A stretch of 64,000 nt of DNA, from the NCBI RefSeq assembly GCF_000473105.1, contig NZ_AXBB01000004.1:1-64000 (forward strand), read 5' to 3'. The translations under genes and the position numbers were made by a program. Under the pieces are notes generated by a model. It was not told the origin of the DNA, searched no databases, and saw only the letters and a list, made by a program, of their open reading frames with translations. This stretch comes from Phaeobacter inhibens DSM 16374. Its GTDB lineage: Bacteria; Pseudomonadota; Alphaproteobacteria; Rhodobacterales; Rhodobacteraceae. Positions within the stretch are counted from its first letter, which is position 1. Every line of letters starts with the position of its first letter. Positions 8,097-16,708 of this stretch are shown here, piece by piece.

Positions 8097-9203
8097 TCAG
8101 CGCCGTTGCATGGTGCGGGGCATCTCCGACAGGATCTCGGCGCCGTCTTCGCGCAGGATCACGATCTCTTCCAGACGCACGCCAAACCGGTCCTTGAGGT
8201 AAATCCCCGGTTCGATCGAGAACACATTGCCTGCGCGCAGCTCAACATCAGAGGTGGCGGTGATATAAGGGGGTTCATGCACGTCGATGCCTAGCCCATG
8301 GCCGGTGCGGTGCAGGAACTGTGGGCCATATCCGGCGGCAGCAATGGTGTCGCGGGCGGCACGGTCGACCTCGCTGGCGCGCACGCCGGGTGTCGCGGCC
8401 TGAACTGCGGCCTGAACTGCGGCTTCGACCACTCCGAACACCTGCTCATACTCCGCTTCCGGTGTGCCGAACCAGCCGCAGCGGGTCATGTCTGAAGGGT
8501 AGCCGTTCAACCGGCATCCCGTGTCGACCAACACGGCCATATCGCGGGTCAGCCTGGTATCGCCAGTGTGGTGATGCGGGAAGGCGCCATTGACGCCAAA
8601 GCCGACAATGGTGAACTCAGGGGTTGCGCCATGGGCCTTGTAATGGGCATGCAGGACCGCTTGCACATCCAGCTCGCTCATGCCCTCTTCAAGGCGAGAA
8701 AACGCCTCGGTCACGGCGGCATCATTCAACAGATGCGCAGCCTTCAGCGCGTCATATTCGGCGTCGTCCTTCATCGCGCGCAACAGGCCAACGGTATCAT
8801 CGGTGAAACGCCGTTTGGGCGCGTCCATCGCATCCAAAACCCGTAGGGCAAAATCCGCGCGCATGGTTTCATCCAGCACCACCGACAGACCAGTAGCCGT
8901 GGCACCGCAGTCATTGAGCAGCGCGGTAAGCGCGGCACCCGGCCCATCATCATCCGACCAGCAGCGGAACGGCAGATCGGTGGATTTGCGCGCGGCATCG
9001 GCGTTTAGTCCCGGCATCAGAAAGCCCGCGTGGCTCTGGCTGACCATCAGCACCACGGGCCGTTCGTCGCCATGGGGGTTCACACCCGACAGCCACATCA
9101 TATGGCTGGAAGGGCCAAGCACCACCAGATCGGTGGCGGTCTCTGTCATGCGGTGGCGCAGCCGGGTCAACCGGTCTGCATAGGGGGGCGTGGTCATGGT
9201 CAT
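8097..9203 (-). CDS. M24-family metallopeptidase (Xaa-Pro dipeptidase-like)
   Basis: This 368-residue protein has an N-terminal creatinase-like domain (residues 1-135) and a C-terminal pita-bread catalytic domain. The five metal ligands are recognisable: Asp in VLVDTGCRL, Asp in PSDMTRCG, His in HRTGHGLGID, Glu in FSIEPGIYL and Glu in VRLEEIVIL. It should cleave Xaa-Pro or other small peptides in the cytosol. It lies directly downstream of the dipeptide-binding protein gene on the same strand, within a peptide-transport locus, so it probably hydrolyses the imported peptides. Confidence 0.9.
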   Translation of the reverse strand: MTMTTPPYADRLTRLRHRMTETATDLVVLGPSSHMMWLSGVNPHGDERPVVLMVSQSHAGFLMPGLNADAARKSTDLPFRCWSDDDGPGAALTALLNDCGATATGLSVVLDETMRADFALRVLDAMDAPKRRFTDDTVGLLRAMKDDAEYDALKAAHLLNDAAVTEAFSRLEEGMSELDVQAVLHAHYKAHGATPEFTIVGFGVNGAFPHHHTGDTRLTRDMAVLVDTGCRLNGYPSDMTRCGWFGTPEAEYEQVFGVVEAAVQAAVQAATPGVRASEVDRAARDTIAAAGYGPQFLHRTGHGLGIDVHEPPYITATSDVELRAGNVFSIEPGIYLKDRFGVRLEEIVILREDGAEILSEMPRTMQRR

Positions 9204-9297
9204 ATGTCCTGTAGCGCGGGCGGCCCCATCAGCGGCGGGAGATCGGGCCCGAAGATGAAAAAAAGGGGGCGGCTCATGTCAGCACCGGCCCGAGCAG

Positions 9298-9323
9298 CCT
9301 GCCCCCGTCAGATAGGGGGCAGG
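9298..9323 (-). terminator. Hairpin downstream of the peptide-binding protein gene
   Basis: CCTGCCCCC and GGGGGCAGG form a 9-bp stem with an 8-base loop, 26 bases after the stop of the binding-protein gene on the minus strand. No T tract follows. It may be a stabilising 3' stem or an attenuator that lowers expression of the peptidase downstream. Confidence 0.4.
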
Positions 9324-9348
9324 TCAAGGCGCCAATCGGCGCCGGGGA

Positions 9349-10935
9349 TTAGTTCTTTTCCACCAGACGGTAGAAGACAAAATCAGAGGTAGCACCGTTC
9401 ACATAGCCCGAGACATCCGCGTCCATCGCCACCTGATAGGCGGCCTGGAACATGATCACGATGGGGGAGCTTTGCTGCACGTCGGCCTGCAATTCGCGGT
9501 ACATCTCCAGCCGTTTCTCCGGGTCCGCCTCGGTGAGGGCAGCCTTGGTCTTGGCGTTCATCTCCTCCGGCACGGCCCAGGCGTTGCGCCAGGTGGTGGT
9601 GGCCGCATAATTGTCGTCCGAGTTGTCGGAATTATAGGCAAAGGCCTTGGCGTTGGAATGCGGGTCCATGAAATCCGGACCCCAGTAGAGCAGCATCGCC
9701 TCATGGCTGCGTTCACGGTATTTGGTGATCACCTGGCTGCCGGTGCCAGGCAGGATTTCAAAGTTGATCCCCGCGTCAGCAAAACTGGCCTGCAAGGACT
9801 GCGCCATATCGGTAAAGGGGGCTGCATTAATCACATCCAGCGAGACGGTGATCGGGGTCTCGATCCCGGCGTCGCTGAGGATGGATTTGGCCCGCTCCGG
9901 GTCATAGCCGAACGGGGTCTCATCGTAGGAACCGGGAAAGCCCTTTGGCCAGAACGCCTGATGAACCTCCATCTGCCCGTTGATGATGGTGTCGGTCATC
10001 CCCTTGTAGTTCACCAGATACCGCGCGGCCTCCCAGACGGCAGGGTCGGTCAGACTGTCGGTTTTCTGGTTGAAGGACAGGAAATGCACCGCCGCCTGCG
10101 GGTAGGTCTCCACCTTGATGGCGTCGCTGTCAAAGCCGCGGATCTGGTCCGGGGTCAGGTTGCGGGCCATGTCGATATCGCCGGATTCCAGCAGCAGTTC
10201 CTGCGTGGCGGCTTCGGCCACATGGCGGATGATGACGCTCTCCATCTTGGGCGCGCCCTTGAAGTAATCCGCATTGGCCGCCAGCCGCACCATTTGCGCC
10301 GGGCGGTAGCCCTGCAGCTTGAACGGGCCGGAGCCTGCGGCGTTTTCATTCAGCCAGTTATTGCCCATGTCGCCGTCCACGGCATTGGCCATCACCACCT
10401 CTTTGTCCACCACCGAGGCGGGGCGGGCGGCCAGCACGTTCATGACAAAGGCGGGGGAGAAATCCCCTTCGTATTTGATGGTAATGCTATTGCCATCTGC
10501 CGTGACCATCTGATCGACGTTCTCCGCCGTCCAGCCCAGCTGCGCCAGAATAAAGGCGGGGGTCAGGTTCAGCTTGATCACTCGCGCCAACGAGAACACG
10601 ACATCTTCGCTGCGCACCGGATTGCCAGAGTGGAACACCGCATCATCGCGCAGGGTGAAGCGGATGGTCTTGGCTTCCGCGTTAACCTCCCAGTCGCTGG
10701 CAAGACCCGGCGCCAGAACTGTGGGGTCCTCGGCGTCATATTGCACCAGCCGGTCGTAGAGGTTTGTCACCAGCTCGCCCGAGGTGAACTCATAGGCCTG
10801 TGCGGGGTCAATGGCGACGATATCGTCGATGTTCTGCGCCACAATCAGCGCATTGGCAGGCGTGTCAGCAACAGCGCCGCTCGCCAGAGGCAGCGCCATC
10901 ACGCTGGCCAGCAAGGCGGATTTCACGAGGTTCAT
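9349..10935 (-). CDS. Dipeptide/oligopeptide ABC transporter substrate-binding protein (SBP_bac_5)
   Basis: The 528-residue product has a signal peptide (MNLVKSALLASVMALPLASGAVA) and the family-5 extracellular binding fold. Recognisable segments are TLRDDAVFHSGNPVRSEDVVFSL and NTPFGYDPERAK-like text near residue 355. The start was chosen at the ATG after GGGAGA because it gives the signal peptide; an upstream in-frame extension does not. It should deliver peptides to the permease pair encoded divergently at 11790-13735. The regulator gene lies between binding protein and permeases. The M24 peptidase gene follows on the same strand. Confidence 0.92.
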   Translation of the reverse strand: MNLVKSALLASVMALPLASGAVADTPANALIVAQNIDDIVAIDPAQAYEFTSGELVTNLYDRLVQYDAEDPTVLAPGLASDWEVNAEAKTIRFTLRDDAVFHSGNPVRSEDVVFSLARVIKLNLTPAFILAQLGWTAENVDQMVTADGNSITIKYEGDFSPAFVMNVLAARPASVVDKEVVMANAVDGDMGNNWLNENAAGSGPFKLQGYRPAQMVRLAANADYFKGAPKMESVIIRHVAEAATQELLLESGDIDMARNLTPDQIRGFDSDAIKVETYPQAAVHFLSFNQKTDSLTDPAVWEAARYLVNYKGMTDTIINGQMEVHQAFWPKGFPGSYDETPFGYDPERAKSILSDAGIETPITVSLDVINAAPFTDMAQSLQASFADAGINFEILPGTGSQVITKYRERSHEAMLLYWGPDFMDPHSNAKAFAYNSDNSDDNYAATTTWRNAWAVPEEMNAKTKAALTEADPEKRLEMYRELQADVQQSSPIVIMFQAAYQVAMDADVSGYVNGATSDFVFYRLVEKN

Positions 10936-11005
10936 GTCAGTGTCTCCCTGTTTTAATGTCTTGTTGTCTGCCGCATTGGCTCTGCCCACTGGGGAGCGGT
11001 CCCGG

Positions 11006-11623
11006 TCACGGCAGGTTCGGGGTGTTCTTGCTGTGCAAAACGCTCAGCGTACCGGTCCACAGCAGCCGCGCGGTCTCTTCGGTGGGATTGCTCCAGGAAT
11101 GTGAGGTAAGACCGCTGTAATGCAGGCTGTCCCCAACCCGCAGACGGAACACCTGCCCATCCAGTGATTGATCAATCTCGCCCTCCAGCACATAGAGCAT
11201 CTCTTCACCCTCATGGCTGACCTCCTCAGACACATATCCGGGTGGTACATGCAGGATGTAGCTGGACAGCTCTGCGCCCGGAAACTGCGCGCCAAGGGCC
11301 TCGTAGGTGATCGACGATCCCGCCAGCGAAAACTGTGTGCGCGTTGTCGCCCGCGTCAGCGCATCCGAAGGTTTGGGCGTGGCGATGAAATACTCCAGCC
11401 CCACCTCCAGCGCTGACGCAATCTGTGCCAGCGTACCCAACGTGGGGGTAGCATTGTCGCGTTCCACCTGGCTGAGATAGCCGACCGACACCCCGGCTGT
11501 GTCGCACAACGCCTGAAGCGTCAGCCCCATCTGCTTGCGCCGCTTGCGGATCAGCGCGCCCAGCATAGGGCCTGCGCTGCTGCGGGTCTTGGCGGGTTTG
11601 GGGGTGGCGCTGGTCTGGGGCAT
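11006..11623 (-). CDS. XRE-family regulator with C-terminal cupin domain
   Basis: This protein of about 205 residues has an XRE helix-turn-helix (LGALIRKRRKQMGLTLQALCDTAGVSVGYLSQVERDNATPTLGTLAQIASAL, about residues 22-75). A cupin follows, with the metal/ligand-motif-like text VSHEGEEMLYVLEGEI and LHYSGLTSHSWSN. HTH-cupin regulators of this type often control uptake and catabolism of amino acids, amines or peptides. The ATG at 11623 was preferred to a TTG 60 bases upstream, though neither has a good Shine-Dalgarno. It sits beside the divergent dpp-like operon and a perfect palindrome, so local control is likely. Confidence 0.88.
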   Translation of the reverse strand: MPQTSATPKPAKTRSSAGPMLGALIRKRRKQMGLTLQALCDTAGVSVGYLSQVERDNATPTLGTLAQIASALEVGLEYFIATPKPSDALTRATTRTQFSLAGSSITYEALGAQFPGAELSSYILHVPPGYVSEEVSHEGEEMLYVLEGEIDQSLDGQVFRLRVGDSLHYSGLTSHSWSNPTEETARLLWTGTLSVLHSKNTPNLP

Positions 11624-11677
11624 TGGCGGCTTTCGGTCTAATCCTCTTTTGCCCAGCTTAGGAAAATAATTATTGTG

Positions 11678-11697
11678 AAGCAAAAAATTTTTTGCTT
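11678..11697. promoter_or_regulatory. Perfect palindrome, candidate operator of the XRE-cupin regulator
   Basis: A 20-bp perfect palindrome with core AGCAAAAAATTTTTTGCT lies in the AT-rich region between the regulator and the permease operon, 55 bases before the regulator start and 93 before the permease start. The region also holds AATAATTATT-like text. Its symmetry and position suggest an operator for one or both divergent promoters. It could equally be a curved A/T tract. Confidence 0.5.
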
Positions 11698-11789
11698 TTG
11701 CGAAAAATAATATTTATGCCGGAGATGGATTTGCCGGTACTCTGCCGGCAGCGCGCCGTGCACTACGGCCAGGTGGAGGGCAGGATATC

Positions 11790-12833
11790 TTGACCAGCAC
11801 AGCAAGATCGGGGCGCGCAATTTTGCGCTGGGGGCAAGGGCTTGCGGGTTTTGCCATCGTGTCGACGCTGACCTTTCTCGGGCTTCTGGCGATTACGTTT
11901 TTCATTGGCCGTGTGGTGCCGATTGATCCGGTGCTGTCGGTGGTCGGGGATCGTGCGACACAGGAACAATATGACGTGGCGCGGGTTGCCATGGGGCTGG
12001 ACCGGCCGCTGGTGATGCAGTTTTTCTCCTACGTGGGGGATGTGTTTCAGGGCGATTTGGGGCGTTCGGTTTCCACCAACCGACCTGTTGTCTCCGATCT
12101 TGCACGGGTGTTCCCGGCCACGCTGGAGATGGCCACGCTTGGCATTCTGATTGGCGTGATACTGGGCGTGCCCATGGGCGTCTGGGCCGCCGCGCGGCAG
12201 GGCACTTGGGTCGATCAGATCATCCGGGTCTTTGCGCTGCTGGGCTATTCGGTGCCTGCGTTCTGGCTCGGGCTGGTTGGACTGGCGGTGTTTTATGCAG
12301 GTCTGGGCTGGGTCGCGGGACCGGGGCGGGTCGACATCTTCTATGATGGATTGATTGATCCGGTCACCGGCCTGTTGTTGGTCGATAGCCTGCTGGTCGG
12401 CGACACCGAGGTGTTCTGGAACGCGCTCTCGCATCTGGTGCTGCCTGCGGCCATCCTCGGGTTTTTCAGCCTTGCCTATATCGCGCGTATGACCCGCAGC
12501 TTCATGCTGGACCAGCTCAGTCAGGAGTTCATCACCACCGCCCGCGTCAAAGGCGTGCCGGAATGGAAAGTGATCTGGGTGCATGGGTTCAAACCGATCC
12601 GGGTGCCGCTGATCACGGTGATTGGCCTCTCTTATGCTGCTCTGCTGGAAGGGTCTGTGATGATTGAGACCGTATTCAGCTGGCCCGGCATCGGCAATTA
12701 CCTCACCGTGGCGCTGCTCAATGCGGATATGAACGCCGTGCTTGGCTCGACGCTGGTGATCGGCGCGGTCTTCATCTTCATCAACAAGATCTCGGATGTG
12801 CTGTACCGGGTTCTCGACCCAAGGAGCCTGTGA
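11790..12833 (+). CDS. Peptide ABC transporter permease, DppB/OppB type
   Basis: This 347-residue inner-membrane permease has the N-terminal membrane anchor (LAGFAIVSTLTFLGLLAITFFIG), a periplasmic loop (DRATQEQYDVARVAMGLDRPLVMQFFSYVGDVFQGDLGRS) and the EAA-type coupling segment in TTARVKGVPEWKVIWVHGF. The start is TTG, five bases after an AGG and near GGAGGG; no ATG gives the conserved N terminus. It overlaps the following permease start (TGATG). It forms the channel with the DppC-type partner. Confidence 0.92.
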   Translation: MTSTARSGRAILRWGQGLAGFAIVSTLTFLGLLAITFFIGRVVPIDPVLSVVGDRATQEQYDVARVAMGLDRPLVMQFFSYVGDVFQGDLGRSVSTNRPVVSDLARVFPATLEMATLGILIGVILGVPMGVWAAARQGTWVDQIIRVFALLGYSVPAFWLGLVGLAVFYAGLGWVAGPGRVDIFYDGLIDPVTGLLLVDSLLVGDTEVFWNALSHLVLPAAILGFFSLAYIARMTRSFMLDQLSQEFITTARVKGVPEWKVIWVHGFKPIRVPLITVIGLSYAALLEGSVMIETVFSWPGIGNYLTVALLNADMNAVLGSTLVIGAVFIFINKISDVLYRVLDPRSL

Positions 12834-13735
12834 TGCTGAGCCGCGACTGGTTGCTGGACGACTCGCCCGCCACACGGACACAGGCCACCGCAGGGCGCGC
12901 CTATCGCATGATCCTCGCACTGATGCGCAATCCGCTGGCGGTGCTGGGGGCGGTGATCATTACGATCCTCATTCTTGCGGCGGCTTTTGCGCCCTGGATC
13001 GCACCGCAAAGCCCAGTGGGGCAGGACCTATCTTCGCGCCTGTTGCCGCCCTCCTGGGCCAATTGGATGGGCACGGATGAGCTGGGGCGGGATATCTTCT
13101 CCCGCGTGGTTTACGGCGCGCGCATCACGCTGATGATCGTGGGGCTGGTGGCGGTGATATCGGCACCGCTGGGGCTGATCATCGGGGCGATTTCGGGCTA
13201 CTTCGGCGGCTGGATCGACCGCATCCTGATGGGGATCACCGATGTTTTTCTGTCGATGCCCAAGCTGATCTTGGCGCTGGCCTTTGTCGCCGCCTTGGGG
13301 CCGGGGATCGAAAACGCCATCATCGCCATCGCCATCACCGCATGGCCTGCCTATGCCCGTATTGCGCGGGCCGAAACGCTGACCTTCCGCAACGCCGAAT
13401 TCATCGCCGCGACGCGCCTGCTGGGGGCCTCGCACAGCCGCGTTATCCTGCACCATGTGCTGCCGCTCTGTACCTCCTCGATGATCGTGCGGGTGACACT
13501 GGATATGGCGGGGATCATTCTGACGGCAGCGGGTCTTGGGTTTCTGGGTCTGGGCGCGCAGCCGCCGCTGCCCGAATGGGGCGCGATGATCTCGCGCGGG
13601 CGGGTGTTCATTCTGGACCAATGGTGGGTTGCGACCATGCCCGGCATTGCCATCATCGTGGTCAGCCTTGGCTTTTGTTTCCTTGGCGATGGCTTGCGCG
13701 ATGTGCTGGACCCCAAACAGGGGGGCAAGTCATGA
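12833..13735 (+). CDS. Peptide ABC transporter permease, DppC/OppC type
   Basis: This permease of 300 residues starts with the DppC-type cytoplasmic tail followed by ILALMRNPLAVLGAVIITILILAAAFAPWIAP. It has the typical loop GTDELGRDIFSRVVYGARITL and the coupling helix FIAATRLLGASHSRVILHHVLP. The ATG at 12833 overlaps the upstream stop and has AAGGAG six bases away, which favours it over the GTG at 12830. It translationally couples to the ATPase gene by a four-base overlap. Confidence 0.92.
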   Translation: MLSRDWLLDDSPATRTQATAGRAYRMILALMRNPLAVLGAVIITILILAAAFAPWIAPQSPVGQDLSSRLLPPSWANWMGTDELGRDIFSRVVYGARITLMIVGLVAVISAPLGLIIGAISGYFGGWIDRILMGITDVFLSMPKLILALAFVAALGPGIENAIIAIAITAWPAYARIARAETLTFRNAEFIAATRLLGASHSRVILHHVLPLCTSSMIVRVTLDMAGIILTAAGLGFLGLGAQPPLPEWGAMISRGRVFILDQWWVATMPGIAIIVVSLGFCFLGDGLRDVLDPKQGGKS

Positions 13736-14580
13736 GCCAATCCACATCTGCCCCCTTGCTGGAGGTTGAAAACCTCCGCGTCAGCTTTCCGACGCCCAAA
13801 GGACGGGTTGAGGTGGTCAAGGGGCTGAACCTAACCCTGGGCCGCGAACGCCTAGGTATCGTGGGCGAGAGCGGATCGGGCAAATCCATGACCGGCCGCG
13901 CCATCCTGCGGCTGATCCGCCGCCCGGGCCAGATGACGGCGGACCGGCTGGCGCTGGAGGGGCAGGACCTGCAAACCCTCAGCGAGCGCCAGATGCGCAA
14001 TATCCGTGGGGCGCGGATTTCGATGATCATGCAGGATCCGAAATTCTCGCTCAATCCGGTGATGACCATCGGCGCACAGATCGCCGAGGCGCTGGATGTC
14101 CACGAACGTCTCAGCCGCCGCGACACCCGTGCCCGTGTGCTGGAGATGTTGGAGGCGGTGCGCATCAACGACCCCGAACTGGTGGCGCAGATGTATCCCC
14201 ATCAGGTCTCCGGCGGCATGGGGCAGCGGGTGATGATCGCGATGATGCTGATCCCGCGCCCGGATCTGTTGATCGCAGATGAGCCGACCTCGGCGCTGGA
14301 TGTCTCGGTACAGGCGCAGGTGCTGGATTTGATTGATGATCTGGTGCGGGACAAGGGCATGGGCCTGATCCTGATCAGCCATGATCTCAATCTGGTGGCG
14401 CGCTACTGTGACCGGATCATGGTGATGAATGCCGGCCGCGTGGTCGAAAGCTGCGCCGCCGCTGATCTGCACAAGGCCAGCCACCCCTATACCCAAGGTC
14501 TGCTGGCAGCGGTGCCGCGGATGAAGGAAACCCGCGACACGCTGCCTGTGCTGGACCGATCAAGCTGGAGTGGCACATGA
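13732..14580 (+). CDS. Peptide ABC transporter ATP-binding protein, DppD/OppD type
   Basis: This 282-residue ATPase has Walker A GESGSGKS, signature VSGGMGQRVMIAMML, Walker B LLIADEPTSALD and the switch ISHDLN. Start ATG overlaps the preceding stop (ATGA); an earlier in-frame reading runs inside the permease gene. It lacks the long C-terminal iron-sulfur-type extension of some OppD proteins and ends soon after the DppD-like C-terminal segment HPYTQGLLAAVPRMK. It forms a heterodimeric motor with the next protein. Confidence 0.93.
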   Translation: MSQSTSAPLLEVENLRVSFPTPKGRVEVVKGLNLTLGRERLGIVGESGSGKSMTGRAILRLIRRPGQMTADRLALEGQDLQTLSERQMRNIRGARISMIMQDPKFSLNPVMTIGAQIAEALDVHERLSRRDTRARVLEMLEAVRINDPELVAQMYPHQVSGGMGQRVMIAMMLIPRPDLLIADEPTSALDVSVQAQVLDLIDDLVRDKGMGLILISHDLNLVARYCDRIMVMNAGRVVESCAAADLHKASHPYTQGLLAAVPRMKETRDTLPVLDRSSWSGT

Positions 14581-15323
14581 CAGCGATTTCTCTGAGAAAC
14601 CTCGATATTTCCTACGGCGACACGAGGGTGGTGCAGGGCGTCAGCTTTGATGTGGCTGAGGGGGAGAGCTTTGCGCTGGTCGGCGAAAGCGGGTCGGGGA
14701 AATCCACCGTGCTGAAGGCGATTGCCGGGCTTGCGCCTGACTGGACTGGTGAGATCTCCGTTCTAGGTCAGCCGCGCAGCCACGGGATTGATCGCGCGTT
14801 TTCCCGAACCTGCCAGATGGTGTTTCAGGATCCCTACGGATCATTGCACCCGCGCAAACCGGTCGACTGGGTGCTGCGGGAGCCCCTGCGGGTGCATGGC
14901 ATCGGCGCGCGTGACGCCCGCGTCGCAGAGGTGCTGGCCGCAGTCGGCCTCGACCAGCGATTCCGGTTCCGCTATCCGCATCAGCTGTCCGGTGGGCAGC
15001 GCCAGCGGGTCGCCATTGCGCGGGCCTTGATGCTGGAACCCAAGGTGATGCTGCTGGATGAGCCGACATCGGCGCTGGATGTGTCCGTGCAAGCCGAGAT
15101 CCTGAACCTGCTGAAGGCGCTGCGCCGCGCGCAGGGGCTGACCTATCTGATGGTCACCCATAACCTGCCTGTTGTCAGCTTCATGTGTGACCGCATGGCG
15201 GTGATGAACAAGGGGCGCATTGTTGAGATCGCCCCAGCTGAGGCGCTGCATGACGGCGGCTTCAGTGATGCTTATACGCAGCAGCTCTATGCCGCCAGCG
15301 GTGGCGCGGAGCCGACCGCGTGA
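14577..15323 (+). CDS. Peptide ABC transporter ATP-binding protein, DppF/OppF type
   Basis: This 248-residue ATPase has Walker A GESGSGKST, the DppF-typical QMVFQDPYGSLHPRKPV around the Q loop, signature LSGGQRQRVAIARAL, Walker B VMLLDEPTSALD and H-loop VTHNL. It overlaps the DppD-type gene by four bases. It is on the short side for DppF (about 250-320) because the C-terminal oligopeptide domain is brief. Together with the upstream genes it completes a binding protein / two permeases / two ATPases importer. Confidence 0.92.
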   Translation: MTAISLRNLDISYGDTRVVQGVSFDVAEGESFALVGESGSGKSTVLKAIAGLAPDWTGEISVLGQPRSHGIDRAFSRTCQMVFQDPYGSLHPRKPVDWVLREPLRVHGIGARDARVAEVLAAVGLDQRFRFRYPHQLSGGQRQRVAIARALMLEPKVMLLDEPTSALDVSVQAEILNLLKALRRAQGLTYLMVTHNLPVVSFMCDRMAVMNKGRIVEIAPAEALHDGGFSDAYTQQLYAASGGAEPTA

Positions 15324-15353
15324 CAATTTACCAGAGAAGATGGATCCCACCGA

Positions 15354-15893
15354 ATGCCCGACGATAGACTGCCGGAAGATATCTCAGAGACCGTGTCTGT
15401 ACCCCTGTCGACAGAGGCGCTGCGCCATTTCACCGACGCACTGGCCGCCGCCACAACTGCCGAGGCTGCGTATGATGCCCTCTGCGTACTGACTAAGGCC
15501 ACCGTCGGGGCAAAGCTGTTCACCGTGATGACGGTGGATATGACCGCCATGCTGGCCTGTCGCACCTATACCGATGATCCCGAGAACTACCCGACCTCCG
15601 GCACCAAGCCGATTGAAATGAATGACTGGTTTGAGATCGTCCATGGTCAGCACCGCAGTTTCGTTGCGAATACGCTGGAAGAGATCGATCAGGTCTTCCC
15701 CGATGCGGAGCTGATTGGGGCGTTGGGCTGCGGGTCGGTGATCAACCTGCCGGTACTGATCGACGGCGAGCTTGCTGCGACCATCAATATTCTGCATGAG
15801 CCGGGGTACTATACAGAGGCGCGCGTCGATGCGGCAAAAGCCCTGCTGACCCTGCCTGCAATGGCGACGCTGGCCTTCGCCCGGCAGCTGTAG
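15354..15893 (+). CDS. GAF-domain protein at the end of the peptide transporter operon
   Basis: This 179-residue cytosolic protein is essentially one GAF domain (about residues 20-175). It has SYDALCVLTKATVG-like helix text, a central MTVDMTAMLACRTYTDDPENYPTSGTKPIEMNDWF, and the strand pair SVINLPVLIDGELAATINILHE. No output domain is attached. Genes of this kind often follow dpp-type operons with M24 peptidases in alphaproteobacteria. It could bind the imported compound or a derivative. It starts 30 bases after the ATPase stop and is probably cotranscribed. Confidence 0.78.
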   Translation: MPDDRLPEDISETVSVPLSTEALRHFTDALAAATTAEAAYDALCVLTKATVGAKLFTVMTVDMTAMLACRTYTDDPENYPTSGTKPIEMNDWFEIVHGQHRSFVANTLEEIDQVFPDAELIGALGCGSVINLPVLIDGELAATINILHEPGYYTEARVDAAKALLTLPAMATLAFARQL

Positions 15894-15920
15894 TCTCTGG
15901 CCTGCGCGTTAGGCGAAGAA

Positions 15921-15944
15921 AGAGGCCGCGCGTCGGCGGCCTCT
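15921..15944. terminator. Hairpin at the end of the peptide transporter operon
   Basis: AGAGGCCGC and GCGGCCTCT form a 9-bp stem around a six-base loop, 27 bases after the GAF gene stop. It lies between convergent genes and lacks a strong T run. Confidence 0.5.
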
Positions 15945-16029
15945 CTGTGATCTGCGGTCCCATGCGCGCGGCGCCGAGAGGCCAGCGTCAGGAGCGAGGG
16001 AGGCGGAAAGCGGGTTTCCGGTCGGCGGA

Positions 16030-16500
16030 TCAGTCTTCCAGACTGTCCTCGCGTTTCTCGTCGATCAATCCGCGTTCCTCATCCTTGCGTTTTTGGAAGC
16101 GGGTACCATAGCCTTCGAGTTCCTCGTCGGAAATCACCTCTTTGGCGCGGGTAAAGACCTCGTTCTCCTCCTCATCCATGTGATGCTCATATTCATGCTT
16201 CAGCTGTTCGAACTTGGTCATCCACAAATCCGAAGACATTTTCATCACATTCAGCTCTTCCATTAGATCATCAAGCTGCTGGTGCTCGTGCACGGAATGC
16301 CGGGCCGCATCCTGGCCCCAGGTCTGGCTGATCAGTTTGGAATAGAAGGTCTCTTCCTCCGCGGCAGCGTGGCTTTTGACGTCTTCGTAAAACCGTTTCC
16401 AAAGGGCGCCGCGCGCCTCGACCTTGCTGTCCTGAATGGAGGTCAGCAATTTGCGGTGGGTATCGTGATCGTCCTTGATTGCATCATAAATTGTTGGCAT
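16030..16500 (-). CDS. Hemerythrin HHE-domain protein
   Basis: This 156-residue helical protein has the two-repeat hemerythrin-like arrangement: DDHDTHRKLL, VKSHAAAEEETFYSKL, HSVHEHQQLDDLM and LKHEYEHHMDEEENEVF supply His/Glu/Asp iron ligands. The charged C-terminal tail (QKRKDEERGLIDEKREDSLED) lies outside the domain. The ATG preceded by GGAGCT was used; an earlier start would add a low-complexity Arg/Pro stretch with no homology. Such proteins bind a di-iron centre and take part in oxygen, NO or iron-sulfur stress responses. The gene stands alone here. Confidence 0.88.
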   Translation of the reverse strand: MPTIYDAIKDDHDTHRKLLTSIQDSKVEARGALWKRFYEDVKSHAAAEEETFYSKLISQTWGQDAARHSVHEHQQLDDLMEELNVMKMSSDLWMTKFEQLKHEYEHHMDEEENEVFTRAKEVISDEELEGYGTRFQKRKDEERGLIDEKREDSLED

Positions 16501-16708
16501 TGGAAGCTCCAGTCTGGCGGGGTCGGTTGAACGGCGCGGCTGCCTTGCCGGGACAGGGTGCCGCGGTTCTCTGACAGACAAACGCCGCGATCAGGCAGAG
16601 TGTTCCTAGATCGGTCAATCGCTCCGCAGGATTGCGCAGGATCCGGGTCGCGCGTGCTGCACGGTCCAGCCTATTTTGAGACGGCAGGCTGGCAGAGGAT
16701 CCACGGAA

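Noticed and set aside
12830-12835. GTG at 12830 as the start of the DppC-type permease
   Set aside because: The AAGGAG is only three bases away from it. The ATG at 12833 has the better spacing and the usual stop/start overlap.
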